Source: an uncultured Oscillospiraceae bacterium
Lineage (GTDB): Bacteria > Bacillota > Clostridia > Oscillospirales > Ruminococcaceae
NCBI GenBank assembly: GCA_949298535.1
Contig: CASFXA010000079.1
Coordinates: forward strand, 1 to 47,406
Reading direction: 5' to 3'
Length of the DNA: 47,406 nucleotides
Made by a program: the position numbers and the translations under genes. Below, piece by piece: positions 8,197 through 16,702 of this stretch. Position 1 is the first letter of the stretch, and every line of letters starts with the position of its first letter. The notes beneath the pieces were generated by a model. It did no database searches and had not been told where the DNA came from. It was given only the letters and a program-made list of their open reading frames with translations.

Positions 8197-8970
8197 ATGA
8201 TTATTGTTCTGGATGTGGGAAATACCAACACCGTTATCGGCGGTTATGAAGGGGAGGAGCTTCGCTTCAGCCTGCGGATGTGCAGTGACCGCACCCGCAC
8301 CGCCGACGAATATGTGTTTTATCTCCGGGGGCTGCTGCAGGATCGGCAGGTGGATCTCTCCCAGGTGGAGGGAGGAATTATTTCCAGCGTGGTGCCGGAA
8401 TTGCGCTACCTTTTGCGCCGGGCAATGGAGCGCCTGACGGGGAAAAATTTCCTGGTGGTCTCCAACGAGATGAACCTGGGAGGCATGGAGATCAAAATGG
8501 ATATTCCCCGCCAGCTGGGAGCGGACCTGGTGGTGGATGCCGTGGCGGCCCTCTCCCTTTACCGTCCGCCGCTGGTTATCTTTGATCTGGGCACCGCTAC
8601 CACCATGTCGGTCATCGACCAGGAGGGCAACTATATCGGAGGCGCCATCATTCCCGGTTTGCGTCTGTCCATGGATGCCCTTTCCGCCCGGGCGGCTCAG
8701 CTGCCTTTTATCAACCTGGATGAACCGCCTCTGACCTTCATCGGCAAGAACACTGTGGATTGCATGAAGTCCGGCGCTTTCTACAGCACCGCCGCCATGT
8801 TGGATGGCATGGCCCGTCGGGCGGAGGAGGAACTGGGCCAGCCGGTGACGGCGGTGGCCACCGGAGGGCTGATGGGAGTGGTGTATCCCTTCTGTCGTTA
8901 TCCTATTCATTATGATGAAAATCTGCTGCTGACCGGGTTGCTGCGGCTGTATCATCTCAACTGCCGGTAA
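8197..8970 (+). CDS. coaX: Type III pantothenate kinase
   Basis: Phosphorylates pantothenate with ATP, the committed step of CoA synthesis; the type III enzyme is not feedback-inhibited by CoA and needs a monovalent cation. The 257 residues are the usual length. Motifs are DVGNTNTVIG at 6-15 (phosphate loop), GADLVVDAVAAL at 108-119 (the usual GADR motif has Leu instead of Arg here, while the catalytic Asp110 is kept) and DLGTATT at 130-136. The ATG at 8197 is preceded by GGAG at about 10 nt; an ATG at 8189 is out of frame. Cotranscribed with the ECF S component. Confidence 0.96.
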   Translation: MIIVLDVGNTNTVIGGYEGEELRFSLRMCSDRTRTADEYVFYLRGLLQDRQVDLSQVEGGIISSVVPELRYLLRRAMERLTGKNFLVVSNEMNLGGMEIKMDIPRQLGADLVVDAVAALSLYRPPLVIFDLGTATTMSVIDQEGNYIGGAIIPGLRLSMDALSARAAQLPFINLDEPPLTFIGKNTVDCMKSGAFYSTAAMLDGMARRAEEELGQPVTAVATGGLMGVVYPFCRYPIHYDENLLLTGLLRLYHLNCR

Positions 8971-9446
8971 TTTTCCGGGACAAGACTGGAGAAACGCGGC
9001 TGGTCTGGCCAAAGTTCGGCTTTGGCGGAACCCCAGGTTTTCCGAACTGGCGGGCGCGGGATGGGGAAAATCAGACCAATGCCTGAATTTTGATGGTTTC
9101 AGATGATGTTTCTTTTTGGCAATCGTTTTTTGATAAACAAAGGGGCGTCTCCATCACAGATGGGGACGCCCCTCAGACTGTCGCGAAACCCATTTTCAAA
9201 AGGAAAACAACATTCAAAATCATAAAAATCAGGACACGCGCCTGATTTTTATACCACGACCCGCGCCCACAGGGTCGGGAAACCGGGGGTATCGCCGCTG
9301 GTTTCTCCAGGAACCAGAATCGTATCCAGGGGGTATGGGATACCCCTTTATCTTTGTCTGAACCACAAATCCGGATGGAGGACAACCTTTTTCCGCCCGC
9401 CGGAGATTCCGGAAACTTTCCCCGGAGGAGGATTCTTCCCGGAGCT
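8971..9446. other. Convergent intergenic region between coaX and deoC
   Basis: No gene. It holds a strong stem-loop of 15 bp with one G.T pair (AGGGGCGTCTCCATC, 9141-9173 overall) followed on the minus strand by TTTGTTTAT, and the inverted repeat at 9222-9252. A third short repeat GGGGTAT-GGG-ATACCCC (9334-9351) is followed by TTTATCTTT on the plus strand and could stop coaX transcription. Confidence 0.55.
9222..9252. terminator. Bidirectional terminator between coaX and deoC
   Basis: ATAAAAATCAGG and CCTGATTTTTAT form a perfect stem around a 7-nt loop with U-tracts on both strands. Confidence 0.75.
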
Positions 9447-10100
9447 TTAAGCCTCCTCCATAATTTTGACGCCGCTGCTGCTGCCCAGGCGTTCACAGCC
9501 CAGGGCCAGGTACATTTCGCAGTCGGCCCTGGTGCGGATACCCCCTGCCGCCTTCATTTTCACCGGCGTTTTCAGGTATTTCCGGAACAGCCGGATGTCC
9601 TCCGCGGTGGCTCCCCGGCTGCCATAACCGGTGCTGGTTTTAATGAAATCCGCTCCCGACTGTTCCACAATCCGGCAGGCGGAGGCGATCTGCTCCTCGT
9701 TCAGATAGCAGGTTTCCACAATCACCTTGATGGTTCCTCCCCGGCTGTGGACCATCTGGGTAATGAGCTGAACCTCCTCCAGGACCCCTTGCTCATCTCC
9801 GGCCAGCAGCCGCCCCACGGGGATCACCATATCGATTTCCTGGGCGCCGTCTGCCAATGCTCCGGCGGTTTCCGCCAGTTTTACCGCCGTGGTGTTGGCG
9901 CCAAAGGGAAATCCCACCACGCTGCAAACCTTCACGTCGCTTCCTGCCAGTTCCTCCCGTGCCAGGGATACATAGCAAGGATTGACGCATACCGAAGCGA
10001 AATGATAGGTTTTTCCCTCCCTGCAGACCTGGCGAATTTCCTCAGGTGTAGCGGTTGGTTTGAGAAGAGTGTGATCGATATAACGGTTCAGTTCCATCAT
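9447..10100 (-). CDS. deoC: Deoxyribose-phosphate aldolase
   Basis: Cleaves 2-deoxyribose 5-phosphate to glyceraldehyde 3-phosphate and acetaldehyde in deoxynucleoside catabolism. The 217 residues match the short Firmicute form. The Schiff-base lysine is Lys154 in FIKTSTGYG; the activating Lys183 lies in VKMKAAGGIRT and Asp90 in EIDMV; the N-terminal IDHTLLKP and VVGFPFGANTT motifs are typical. The two first codons are both ATG behind AAAGGAG. No other deo genes are near; it follows an SDR gene by 153 bp and may be read with it. Confidence 0.96.
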   Translation of the reverse strand: MMELNRYIDHTLLKPTATPEEIRQVCREGKTYHFASVCVNPCYVSLAREELAGSDVKVCSVVGFPFGANTTAVKLAETAGALADGAQEIDMVIPVGRLLAGDEQGVLEEVQLITQMVHSRGGTIKVIVETCYLNEEQIASACRIVEQSGADFIKTSTGYGSRGATAEDIRLFRKYLKTPVKMKAAGGIRTRADCEMYLALGCERLGSSSGVKIMEEA

Positions 10101-10253
10101 AGAGCGCTCCTTTGCACTTTGATCTGTTTATGAGGGGAAAGGATCATTGTATCTGCTGAATTCAGATGCCGCAGGCTGTAAGCGGGTTTGCCGCCTGGGG
10201 TTTTCCAGCGCTTCATCCGGTTCGGGCAGGCCGCCGTCTTCGGTCCGGAACGA

Positions 10254-10991
10254 TTAAATCACCAAACCGCCGTTGCAGCCCAGAATCTGTCCGGTAATGA
10301 AGGATGCCCCGGGAGAGGCGAGAAAAACCGCCGCCGCAGCTACATCCTCCGGCCTGCCCAACCGCTCCAAAGGGGTCTCCAGGCGGATTTCTTCCAGAGC
10401 CTGCCGCCCCAAATGGGCGTTCATATCGGTGTCGATCAGCCCCGGAGCGATGGCGTTGACGGTGATTCCAGAAGGCCCCAGCTCCTTGGCCAGAGCCTTG
10501 GTGAAACCGTCCACCGCAGCCTTTGCCGCGGAATAAGCCGCCTCGCAGGAGGCGCCGGTGGTTCCCCACATGGAGGAAATGTTGATGATGCGACCGGAGC
10601 CGCGGCGGAGCATCCCTTCCACCGCCTGGCGGCAGCAAAGGAATACCCCCCGGACATCCACGGCAAACAGACGGTCCCATTCCTCCGCCGTCATCTCCTG
10701 GAACACCCCCTGCCAGCAAATGCCGGCGCTGTTGAGCAAAACCTGAGGCTCCCCCAGTTCCCGGCGAACAAGCCGGAACATCTCAGCCACATCCTCTTCC
10801 TGCGCCACATCCCCCTGAACAGCCAAGGCTCCATGGCCCCAAAGGGCTGTCAGCCGGGAGGCCAGCTCCTGGGCCTGCGCCCTGGAATCCCGGTACCCAA
10901 TGGCCACCTGATAACCTGCCTGGGCAAAAGCGAAGGCGCAGGCTGCGCCAATACCCCGGGAACCGCCGGTAATCAGCACCACAGGTTCCAT
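10254..10991 (-). CDS. Short-chain dehydrogenase/reductase (FabG- or YmfI-like)
   Basis: Classical SDR of 245 residues. The cofactor motif TGGSRGIG is at 8-15, NSAG at 87-90, the catalytic Ser140, and YSAAK with Tyr153 and Lys157; the PGLIDTDM segment follows. Residues IGYRDSRAQ after the second strand suggest NADPH. Family members include 3-oxoacyl-ACP reductase FabG and the elongation factor P 5-aminopentanone reductase YmfI; in Clostridia isolated copies outside a fab operon are often the latter, but sequence by eye does not decide. It starts at ATG behind AGGAG, 38 bp after the upstream membrane protein gene. Confidence 0.85.
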   Translation of the reverse strand: MEPVVLITGGSRGIGAACAFAFAQAGYQVAIGYRDSRAQAQELASRLTALWGHGALAVQGDVAQEEDVAEMFRLVRRELGEPQVLLNSAGICWQGVFQEMTAEEWDRLFAVDVRGVFLCCRQAVEGMLRRGSGRIINISSMWGTTGASCEAAYSAAKAAVDGFTKALAKELGPSGITVNAIAPGLIDTDMNAHLGRQALEEIRLETPLERLGRPEDVAAAAVFLASPGASFITGQILGCNGGLVI

Positions 10992-11029
10992 GGCAATCTC
11001 CTCCTTTTTCTTCCTGAGTCCAAACTTTT

Positions 11030-11713
11030 TTAGCCGCCAAAGAGCATAACGGCTCCTGCAAGGATGCCGATCAGAGCCAATAAATAAAGAACTCCTATGA
11101 CCGCGGCGCTTTTTTTACCCATTTTCCAATATCTTACCGACAGATCCATGGCATCCAGCACATCCAGGCAAAAAGTAAACTGGAGCAATCCATGGAGGAT
11201 CGCTTTTCCCGGACCCATCATTCCCTGGCTCACCGAGGCCCGGATGACCTGAAGGCCGAAAAAGCCTCCCGGCATCAGCGCCAGCCAGGCGAGGAAGGAT
11301 AGAAACGCGAAGATCGTTCCCATCCAGGGCAGCAGCACCGGCAGAGCCAAAAGGATGGTCCCCCGGCTGCCCATCAGCCCCACGATACCGAAAACCATCG
11401 TACACAACAGGATGACAAGGTAGTTGACAACAAAAAAGACCACCAGACCATATTTATGAAGGAGCATCCCTTTGACGCATCCCTCAAGGTCTCCCCGCCG
11501 GTACATCCGGAAGGAGGTCCAAATATTCCCCAGCCAAAGAAATGCGATCAGCCCCCAATAAGCCAGAGCCGCCGCAGCCAGCAGCAGTTTCACCAGCAAA
11601 TGGGTTCCATCCCGGGACAGCAGAGCAGCGGCCACAGAGATGTACAGGATGGTCAGGGGGAGGCAGCAGGTGAGGGCGGCAATGTATCCCAGGGGAAAAG
11701 CAAATTTTTTCAT
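11030..11713 (-). CDS. Polytopic membrane protein of unknown function
   Basis: I do not recognise the family. The start ATG at 11713 is 7 nt after AAAAGGTG. The 227-residue product has about six hydrophobic segments separated by short basic loops (for example SFRMYRRGD near residue 70 and YWKMGKK near 200), so it sits in the cytoplasmic membrane. A soluble-looking catalytic motif is absent. It is the first gene of a minus-strand group with the SDR reductase and possibly deoC, and has its own promoter, divergent from trxB. Confidence 0.75.
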   Translation of the reverse strand: MKKFAFPLGYIAALTCCLPLTILYISVAAALLSRDGTHLLVKLLLAAAALAYWGLIAFLWLGNIWTSFRMYRRGDLEGCVKGMLLHKYGLVVFFVVNYLVILLCTMVFGIVGLMGSRGTILLALPVLLPWMGTIFAFLSFLAWLALMPGGFFGLQVIRASVSQGMMGPGKAILHGLLQFTFCLDVLDAMDLSVRYWKMGKKSAAVIGVLYLLALIGILAGAVMLFGG

Positions 11714-11815
11714 CAAAATACACCTTTTGCTTCAAGCGTCAGTATTCTGGAGGAGAGGATGATAGACCTTTCCAGCGCCGGTTTTCACTGAAAGAAGCAA
11801 CTCTCTTCACCGAGA

Positions 11816-11844
11816 ATTGTATCATAATTCTCCCCATGGCTCAA
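11816..11844 (-). promoter_or_regulatory. Promoter of the membrane protein-SDR group
   Basis: Minus strand TTGAGC, 17 bp, TACAAT, about 95 bp before the start codon. Confidence 0.6.
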
Positions 11845-11872
11845 CAGCATCCATCCGCTGCGGCAAAACTTC

Positions 11873-11902
11873 TTGCAATCTCCGGGGCAATCGGGCTATA
11901 AT
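11873..11902 (+). promoter_or_regulatory. trxB promoter
   Basis: TTGCAA, 18 bp, TATAAT; leader of about 50 nt. Divergent from the promoter at 11816-11844 with 28 bp between the -35 boxes. Confidence 0.7.
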
Positions 11903-11958
11903 GAGGGCAGACGGCCAGATGGCCGTGATGGAACATCAGGAAAGGCGGTATCGAAACC

Positions 11959-12873
11959 ATGTATGATATGATTATCCTGGGGGCTGGCCCCTGTGGACTG
12001 ACAGCGGCGTTATACGCCAAGCGCTATGGGCTCCAGCCCCTGGTCCTGGAGCGGAACATTTACGGCGGACAGATCGCCAACACCCCGGAAGTGGAAAACT
12101 ATCCCGGAATCAAGCACATTGCCGGCGTGGAGCTGGCTATGGCCCTTTACGATCAGGTCACCGCCCTGGGGGTGGAGATCAAGCTGGAGGCGCCGGTCTC
12201 CTGCCGGCTGGATACTCCGGTCAAGGAGGTGCGCACCCAGCAGAACGCCTATGAAGCGCCGGCGGTCATCATCGCCAACGGCGCCCGCCGCCGGAAGCTG
12301 GGTTGTCCCGGCGAGGACCGCCTCACCGGCGCAGGGGTTTCCTATTGCGCCACCTGCGACGGATCCTTTTTCCGGGATCAGGAGGTGGCCATTGTGGGCG
12401 GCGGCAACACCGCCTTGGAGGACGCTTTGTTTTTGGCCAATATCTGCCGCAAGGTCCATCTGATCCATCGGAGGGATCAGTTCCGGGGCAATAAAATTCT
12501 CTCTGACGCGCTGCTGCGCCGGGAGAATATTCAGGTCCATTACGACAGCGTGCCGGAGGAAATCGGCGGCGAGGAGCGGGTGAACCGTCTGACTATCCGG
12601 AATGTGAAAACAGGGGAATCCACAGATCTGGGGGTCACCGGCGTTTTTGTGGCCATCGGTTTGGAACCGGACAACGAGATGTTTGCCGGACAGGTGGAGA
12701 CGGACCGGGCGGGATACCTGCTGGCAGGGGAGGACTGCAAGACCAATCTGGCCGGGGTTTACGCCGCCGGGGACACCAGGACCAAAGCGCTGCGGCAGAT
12801 TGTCACGGCTGCCGCGGATGGAGCGGTGGCTGCGTTTGAAGCCGCCAATTATATCAACTCCCTGGAGGAATAA
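11959..12873 (+). CDS. trxB: Thioredoxin-disulfide reductase family FAD/NADPH enzyme
   Basis: Transfers electrons from NADPH through FAD to a redox-active cysteine pair and on to thioredoxin. The 304 residues match the low-molecular-weight bacterial type. Visible are the FAD-binding ILGAGPCGLTAA at 6-17, the redox centre CATC at Cys130-Cys133, the NADPH motif IVGGGNTALEDA near 145 followed by HRRDQFR, and the second FAD motif GVYAAGDTR near 270. No thioredoxin gene is adjacent, so the partner may be a thioredoxin-like protein elsewhere. Confidence 0.95.
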   Translation: MYDMIILGAGPCGLTAALYAKRYGLQPLVLERNIYGGQIANTPEVENYPGIKHIAGVELAMALYDQVTALGVEIKLEAPVSCRLDTPVKEVRTQQNAYEAPAVIIANGARRRKLGCPGEDRLTGAGVSYCATCDGSFFRDQEVAIVGGGNTALEDALFLANICRKVHLIHRRDQFRGNKILSDALLRRENIQVHYDSVPEEIGGEERVNRLTIRNVKTGESTDLGVTGVFVAIGLEPDNEMFAGQVETDRAGYLLAGEDCKTNLAGVYAAGDTRTKALRQIVTAAADGAVAAFEAANYINSLEE

Positions 12874-13596
12874 CGTTCCGGGGAATTTTGCAGGAAAGAA
12901 ACATTTGAAAAAAACTCCTTGGTATCAAATTGTGAACTGCCCCGGATTGTGTTGTCCGCCCAATCTGGGGCAGTTCATTGTTTGCCAGGGGGGCTTTTGA
13001 TGCCTTCAGGAAAATTTACCCGGCAGGTCATTGAAGAGCAAAAAAGGGATGAAAGCAAAATCTTTCTGAATAAATGGTAATTATTTACTGATTTCCCAAT
13101 ATTTACCTGAAAAATTTCCTCTTTTTTTGGTTCCATTCTGCAAAATTTGTTGTATGATGAGATGGCAGCGTCATGTTGTGGGGCAGGAAGACCGTTTTTT
13201 TCTTTTCCTTAGAAACTGTCAGATGAAAAAGAATATATTCGTTTTTGATTGAATTGGAAAAAAATGTGTATCCAGAAGGCGGATTGAAGGGAAAAGGAGA
13301 GACGATAATCTTTGCAAAAAAGAGGCGATTGCCAACCAAGATTTCACTTTCTTTGGATTTTTTTCTCTTTTTTGTTGCAGCTTTTTCCCGTTTAGTATAT
13401 AATTTGACCAGATATATCTGTCGGCGAAAACTGAATTTTGTGGTGAAGGCGGTGTTTTCCGCTGGCGCACAACAAAGGACAGGGGCGCCGTTTATATTGG
13501 GCCGTCTCAGGGAGTAGATTACAATTCTGGGACGCCGTCAGCGGCCTTCCGGCAAGGATGACCGGCGGCTTATCATAAAAACGGAGGTATGGAACA
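12874..13596. other. Long AT-rich intergenic region downstream of trxB
   Basis: The trxB terminator is the stem TGAACTGCCCC (12933-12943) with GGGGCAGTTCA (12967-12977) followed by TTGTTTG. From about 13000 to 13380 the sequence is much more AT-rich than its surroundings and has no supportable gene. The promoter at 13375-13403 follows, then a leader of about 185 nt to the next start codon. Confidence 0.6.
13375..13403 (+). promoter_or_regulatory. Promoter upstream of the 219-residue unknown gene
   Basis: TTGCAG, 17 bp, TATAAT. Confidence 0.65.
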
Positions 13597-14256
13597 ATGT
13601 CCCAGGAGAAACCGGGAGTGCTCCCGGAAGAGGTTTCAGAATACGAGGGATTGCTGTGCAAGCTGCCTGGCATCGTTCAGGCCAGATTTATATTGGATGA
13701 AGAGCGTCGTCCGGTGGAGCTGCATATTTTGGCGGACAGGAGCAGAAATCCCAAGCAGATTGTGCGGGATGTGCAATCCGCTATGGTGGCCCGGTTTGGT
13801 GTGGAGGTGGACCATCGCATTATCAGTGTGGCCCAGGCGGATTTGCCCTTGCCTGCCAGCGCCAATATCTCCCGGTTGGTTTGCGGGGAAGTGTTGGGAC
13901 GGGTGTCCCGGGGAGGCCGCTTTACAGCCCGGGTGACGCTGGAAGAAGGGGACCGGGAATTTATAGGGGAGGCCGCCGGCAGCGATCTTCCTTACAACAA
14001 GAGGATGATCGTGGCCCAGGCAACCATTATGGCGGTGGAATCCTTTTTGGGGCAGCGGGATCTGTTCACAGTGACAGATGTGGAGTCTGCGGTCATCGCG
14101 GGCCAACAGGCGATTCTGGTGGCGATTGCCCTTCATGACCAGCAGCATCGGGATTTGCTCATTGGCGCGGTGTGCGATCAGGGGGATCTGAACGCCACTG
14201 TGGTGAAAGCCACTTTGGACGCGGTTAACCGGCGGATCCAGGTTTTACAGATTTGA
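13597..14256 (+). CDS. Conserved soluble protein of unknown function, next to HD-GYP gene
   Basis: I recognise the sequence type as conserved but cannot name a domain. The ATG at 13597 is 9 nt after GGAGG; the ATG at 13589 abuts the ribosome site. The 219-residue product has no signal or membrane segment. Residues 16-80 look like one alpha/beta unit: PGIVQARFILDEERRPVELHIL then NPKQIVRDVQSAMVARFG, split here as PGIVQARFILDEERRP and VELHILADRSRNPKQ. Residues 90-215 look like a second unit with two similar halves ending in helices (ATIMAVESFLG, ATLDAVNRRIQ). It precedes a membrane HD-GYP protein, so a link to cyclic-dinucleotide signalling is possible but is only context. Confidence 0.75.
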   Translation: MSQEKPGVLPEEVSEYEGLLCKLPGIVQARFILDEERRPVELHILADRSRNPKQIVRDVQSAMVARFGVEVDHRIISVAQADLPLPASANISRLVCGEVLGRVSRGGRFTARVTLEEGDREFIGEAAGSDLPYNKRMIVAQATIMAVESFLGQRDLFTVTDVESAVIAGQQAILVAIALHDQQHRDLLIGAVCDQGDLNATVVKATLDAVNRRIQVLQI

Positions 14257-14420
14257 AAGAAAGTTTGCGGGGGAGATCATCAGAGGCTCCGTCGCAGCGG
14301 TGTATTCTGTATAGGAAGAAAAGGAGGTTATGGGTACTTCCGGTTGCTTTATATGAGCGGAGCGGATAATGCCTGCTTACCAGCGGATAGCAGAGCCTGA
14401 CCAATAGGAGGGCTCTATTC

Positions 14421-14501
14421 ATGAAGATGAAGATCATGATGGCGATCACTGCTGTTCTGACTTTTGTTCTTTCCAGCGGCGCTTATCTTTCCTGGAAATA
14501 A
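14421..14501 (+). CDS. 26-residue small membrane protein
   Basis: A frame starting ATG 7-8 nt after TAGGAGGG encodes MKMKIMMAITAVLTFVLSS followed by GAYLSWK and stop. It has a lysine-rich start, one membrane-spanning stretch and a basic end, so it would be a single-pass membrane peptide. The excellent ribosome site and hydrophobicity support translation; it is too short for ordinary gene calling. It lies between the unknown 219-residue gene and the HD-GYP gene on the same strand. Confidence 0.6.
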   Translation: MKMKIMMAITAVLTFVLSSGAYLSWK

Positions 14502-14639
14502 GTAGTATTGCAACGCATTTTCCAAAGGCAGCCGGAAGGCCCGTTTCCTATAGATGAATTTCAGCCTGGCCAGGCCCGTGCGGCCACCCTCCGCAGAGGG
14601 TGGCTGTATGGATTTCAGTCGCAGAAGGGAGGGACAGTC

Positions 14640-16001
14640 ATGACAAAAGGCGCGAAGGCTTACCTGAGCGTGGTCATTCTCTGTGGAATGACTGTCATGA
14701 TAAGCTGCGTCCTCTCTTTTGGCCGGGACCTGATGGCAGGGGAGAACCCCACGGGGTTGCTGCAAAATTTTTTGGTGCTGTTGGGGCTGTGTATCCTGTG
14801 CCGCACCATGCCGATTTATATTTCGGAGGATGGGGCGCTGGATATTTCTTTTATCAGTATCCTGTCTTCCGTTGCTATTTTGGGACCAGTATATACGGTG
14901 GCTCTTGTGGCGCTCAGCACCCCCTTTGTGGTGGAATGCGGACGCCGGAAGGGGGATCCGGTTCGTCACATTTTTAATGTGCCGGTGGAAAAGACCCTGT
15001 TCAATCTCTCCAACTGGACCCTGTCCATTTTTTTACCTGGGCTTGTTTATACCAAGCTGGGCGGAGTGCCGGGACAGGTGATTTTTCCGGACGTTTTGTT
15101 GCCGCTGGCGGTTTTTGTGTTGCTGTCTTTGCCGCTGAATGCGCTGCTGCTGGTGGTGCTGTTGAATTTTGGTTCAGGGAAGCCTCTGTTGCCGGAGCTG
15201 GGAAAGGTATTGGTGCTGCTTCTGCCCAATATGCTGGCGGTGACCCCGATAGGTTTGCTGATGGCTTATCTGCTTTCCATGACCAATGGTCCTTACCTGG
15301 CAGTGCTGTTTTTGGCGCCCTTATTGCTGGCGCGTTACGCTTTTAAGCTGTATCTGGACAGCAAGCAGGAGCAGTATATTCTGATTCAAACCCTTATTGC
15401 CACAGTGGAAGCCAAAGATAAGTATACGGAGGGCCATTCCAAGCGGGTGAGCGTCTATGCAGAGGAGATTGCCAGAGCCATGAAGCTGAGCAACACCCGT
15501 TTGGATCACATTCGGATTGCGGCGCTCCTTCATGATATTGGCAAGATCGGCATTGGCGACGCCATTCTCAACAAACCCGGCGCTTTGACACCGGAGGAGC
15601 GGCAGCGGATTATGGACCATCCCTCCATCGGGGTTCATATTTTGGAGCAGGTGGAGCTGCCGGGAAATATCAAGGAAATTATTCTTCACCATCATGAGCG
15701 TTATGATGGCAACGGGTACCCTGACGGCACCGACAAGGACACCACGTCGTTGGAGGCCTTTATTTTGGGGGTAGCGGACGCTTATGACGCGATGACCAGT
15801 GATCGTTCTTATCGTCGGGGGATGCCCCAGGAGGAAGCAATCCGTATTCTTGAGGAAAATAAAGGAGGACAATTCCATCCGCAGGTGGTGGACGCCTTTG
15901 TGGGGGTTCTGCGGAAGCAGGCAGCGGCCAGAGCGGCGGAACTTCAGCGGCAGGAGGCCGGATCCAAGCAGCGGGAGCGACAGAAGGAAGCGGTTTGCTA
16001 G
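14640..16001 (+). CDS. Membrane-anchored HD-GYP domain phosphodiesterase
   Basis: Signalling protein of 453 residues; the start ATG at 14640 is behind GGGAGGGACAGTC, and a longer frame upstream is not protein-like. The N-terminal 240 residues form about eight membrane helices, a probable ligand-sensing module. The C-terminal half (about 250-425) is a complete HD-GYP domain: EGHSKRV, the metal pair His298-Asp299 in LLHDIGKIGI, and HHHERYDGNGYPDG with Gly359-Tyr360-Pro361. Such domains hydrolyse cyclic di-GMP or related dinucleotides. A Gln/Arg-rich tail ends the protein. DUF5317 follows. Confidence 0.93.
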   Translation: MTKGAKAYLSVVILCGMTVMISCVLSFGRDLMAGENPTGLLQNFLVLLGLCILCRTMPIYISEDGALDISFISILSSVAILGPVYTVALVALSTPFVVECGRRKGDPVRHIFNVPVEKTLFNLSNWTLSIFLPGLVYTKLGGVPGQVIFPDVLLPLAVFVLLSLPLNALLLVVLLNFGSGKPLLPELGKVLVLLLPNMLAVTPIGLLMAYLLSMTNGPYLAVLFLAPLLLARYAFKLYLDSKQEQYILIQTLIATVEAKDKYTEGHSKRVSVYAEEIARAMKLSNTRLDHIRIAALLHDIGKIGIGDAILNKPGALTPEERQRIMDHPSIGVHILEQVELPGNIKEIILHHHERYDGNGYPDGTDKDTTSLEAFILGVADAYDAMTSDRSYRRGMPQEEAIRILEENKGGQFHPQVVDAFVGVLRKQAAARAAELQRQEAGSKQRERQKEAVC

Positions 16002-16060
16002 ATTCATGGAAAAGTTCGGGGCAGGAGTGATCCTGCCCCTTTTGGAGGAAGGAGAAGCGT

Positions 16061-16636
16061 ATGCTCCTGGTCTATGTAGCGGCGGCCTCCCTGGCAGTGG
16101 GTCTGCTAAGGGGAGGAAGGTTCCGGTATTTTTCTCAGACGCCCTTTTACGGTTTGTGGCTGCCGATCCTTGCTTTTGGTTTGGAGGCGGCGATTGGCCC
16201 TTTGGTTACGGCGATTCCAGGCTCTCCTGACCGTTGGCTGTGGTTGGTGGTGTTGGGGGAATATCTGCTGCTGGCAGCTTTTCTGTGGTGCAACCGGCAT
16301 TTAAAACCCATCTGGCTTTTGGCGGCAGGAACAGTGGCGAATTTTGCGGTGATTTCCCTCAATCAGTGGAAGATGCCGGTGAGCAGGGCGATTTTGGAGA
16401 TGCCGCAGCTCTCTGAATTTGTGGAGAAGATGACCACTGGAACATTGGTAGAATATGCTCTTATTACCGATTCCACCCGCTTGTGGTGGCTGGGTGATGT
16501 GATCCATTTCGATTTTGTGCCAGGAATGTCCTTTGCCAGCGTGGGGGACTTTCTGTTGGGCGCGGGGATTTTTTGGCTGCTTCAGAAGCTGATGTTCCCC
16601 CCTCAGAATCCTTTTCCTTCAGAGGAAGGCGGCTGA
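16061..16636 (+). CDS. DUF5317-type membrane protein
   Basis: A 191-residue protein starting ATG behind GGAAGGAG. It has about five hydrophobic segments. The region VANFAVISLNQWKMPVSRA near residue 100, the block TRLWWLGDVI near 145 and SVGDFLLGAGIFWLL near 165 fit the pattern of DUF5317 proteins (asparagine-rich NxWxMPV, LGD, SxGD), which often lie beside HD-GYP genes in Firmicutes. The function is unknown; pairing with the preceding phosphodiesterase suggests they act together in the membrane. Confidence 0.8.
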   Translation: MLLVYVAAASLAVGLLRGGRFRYFSQTPFYGLWLPILAFGLEAAIGPLVTAIPGSPDRWLWLVVLGEYLLLAAFLWCNRHLKPIWLLAAGTVANFAVISLNQWKMPVSRAILEMPQLSEFVEKMTTGTLVEYALITDSTRLWWLGDVIHFDFVPGMSFASVGDFLLGAGIFWLLQKLMFPPQNPFPSEEGG

Positions 16637-16645
16637 TTTGCGATA

Positions 16646-16682
16646 AAAAAATCCCCGGAAAGGCGACTGACCGGGGATTTTT
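16646..16682. terminator. Bidirectional terminator between DUF5317 and EamA genes
   Basis: AAAAATCCCCGG and CCGGGGATTTTT with an 11-nt loop, U-tracts on both strands; it ends the convergent genes. Confidence 0.85.
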
Positions 16683-16702
16683 GTTCTTCAGAGAAGCTGG
16701 TG

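Noticed and set aside
14330-14358. 8-codon frame directly after AAAGGAGG
   Set aside because: ATG is only 2 nt from the ribosome site and the peptide is trivial; may be chance.
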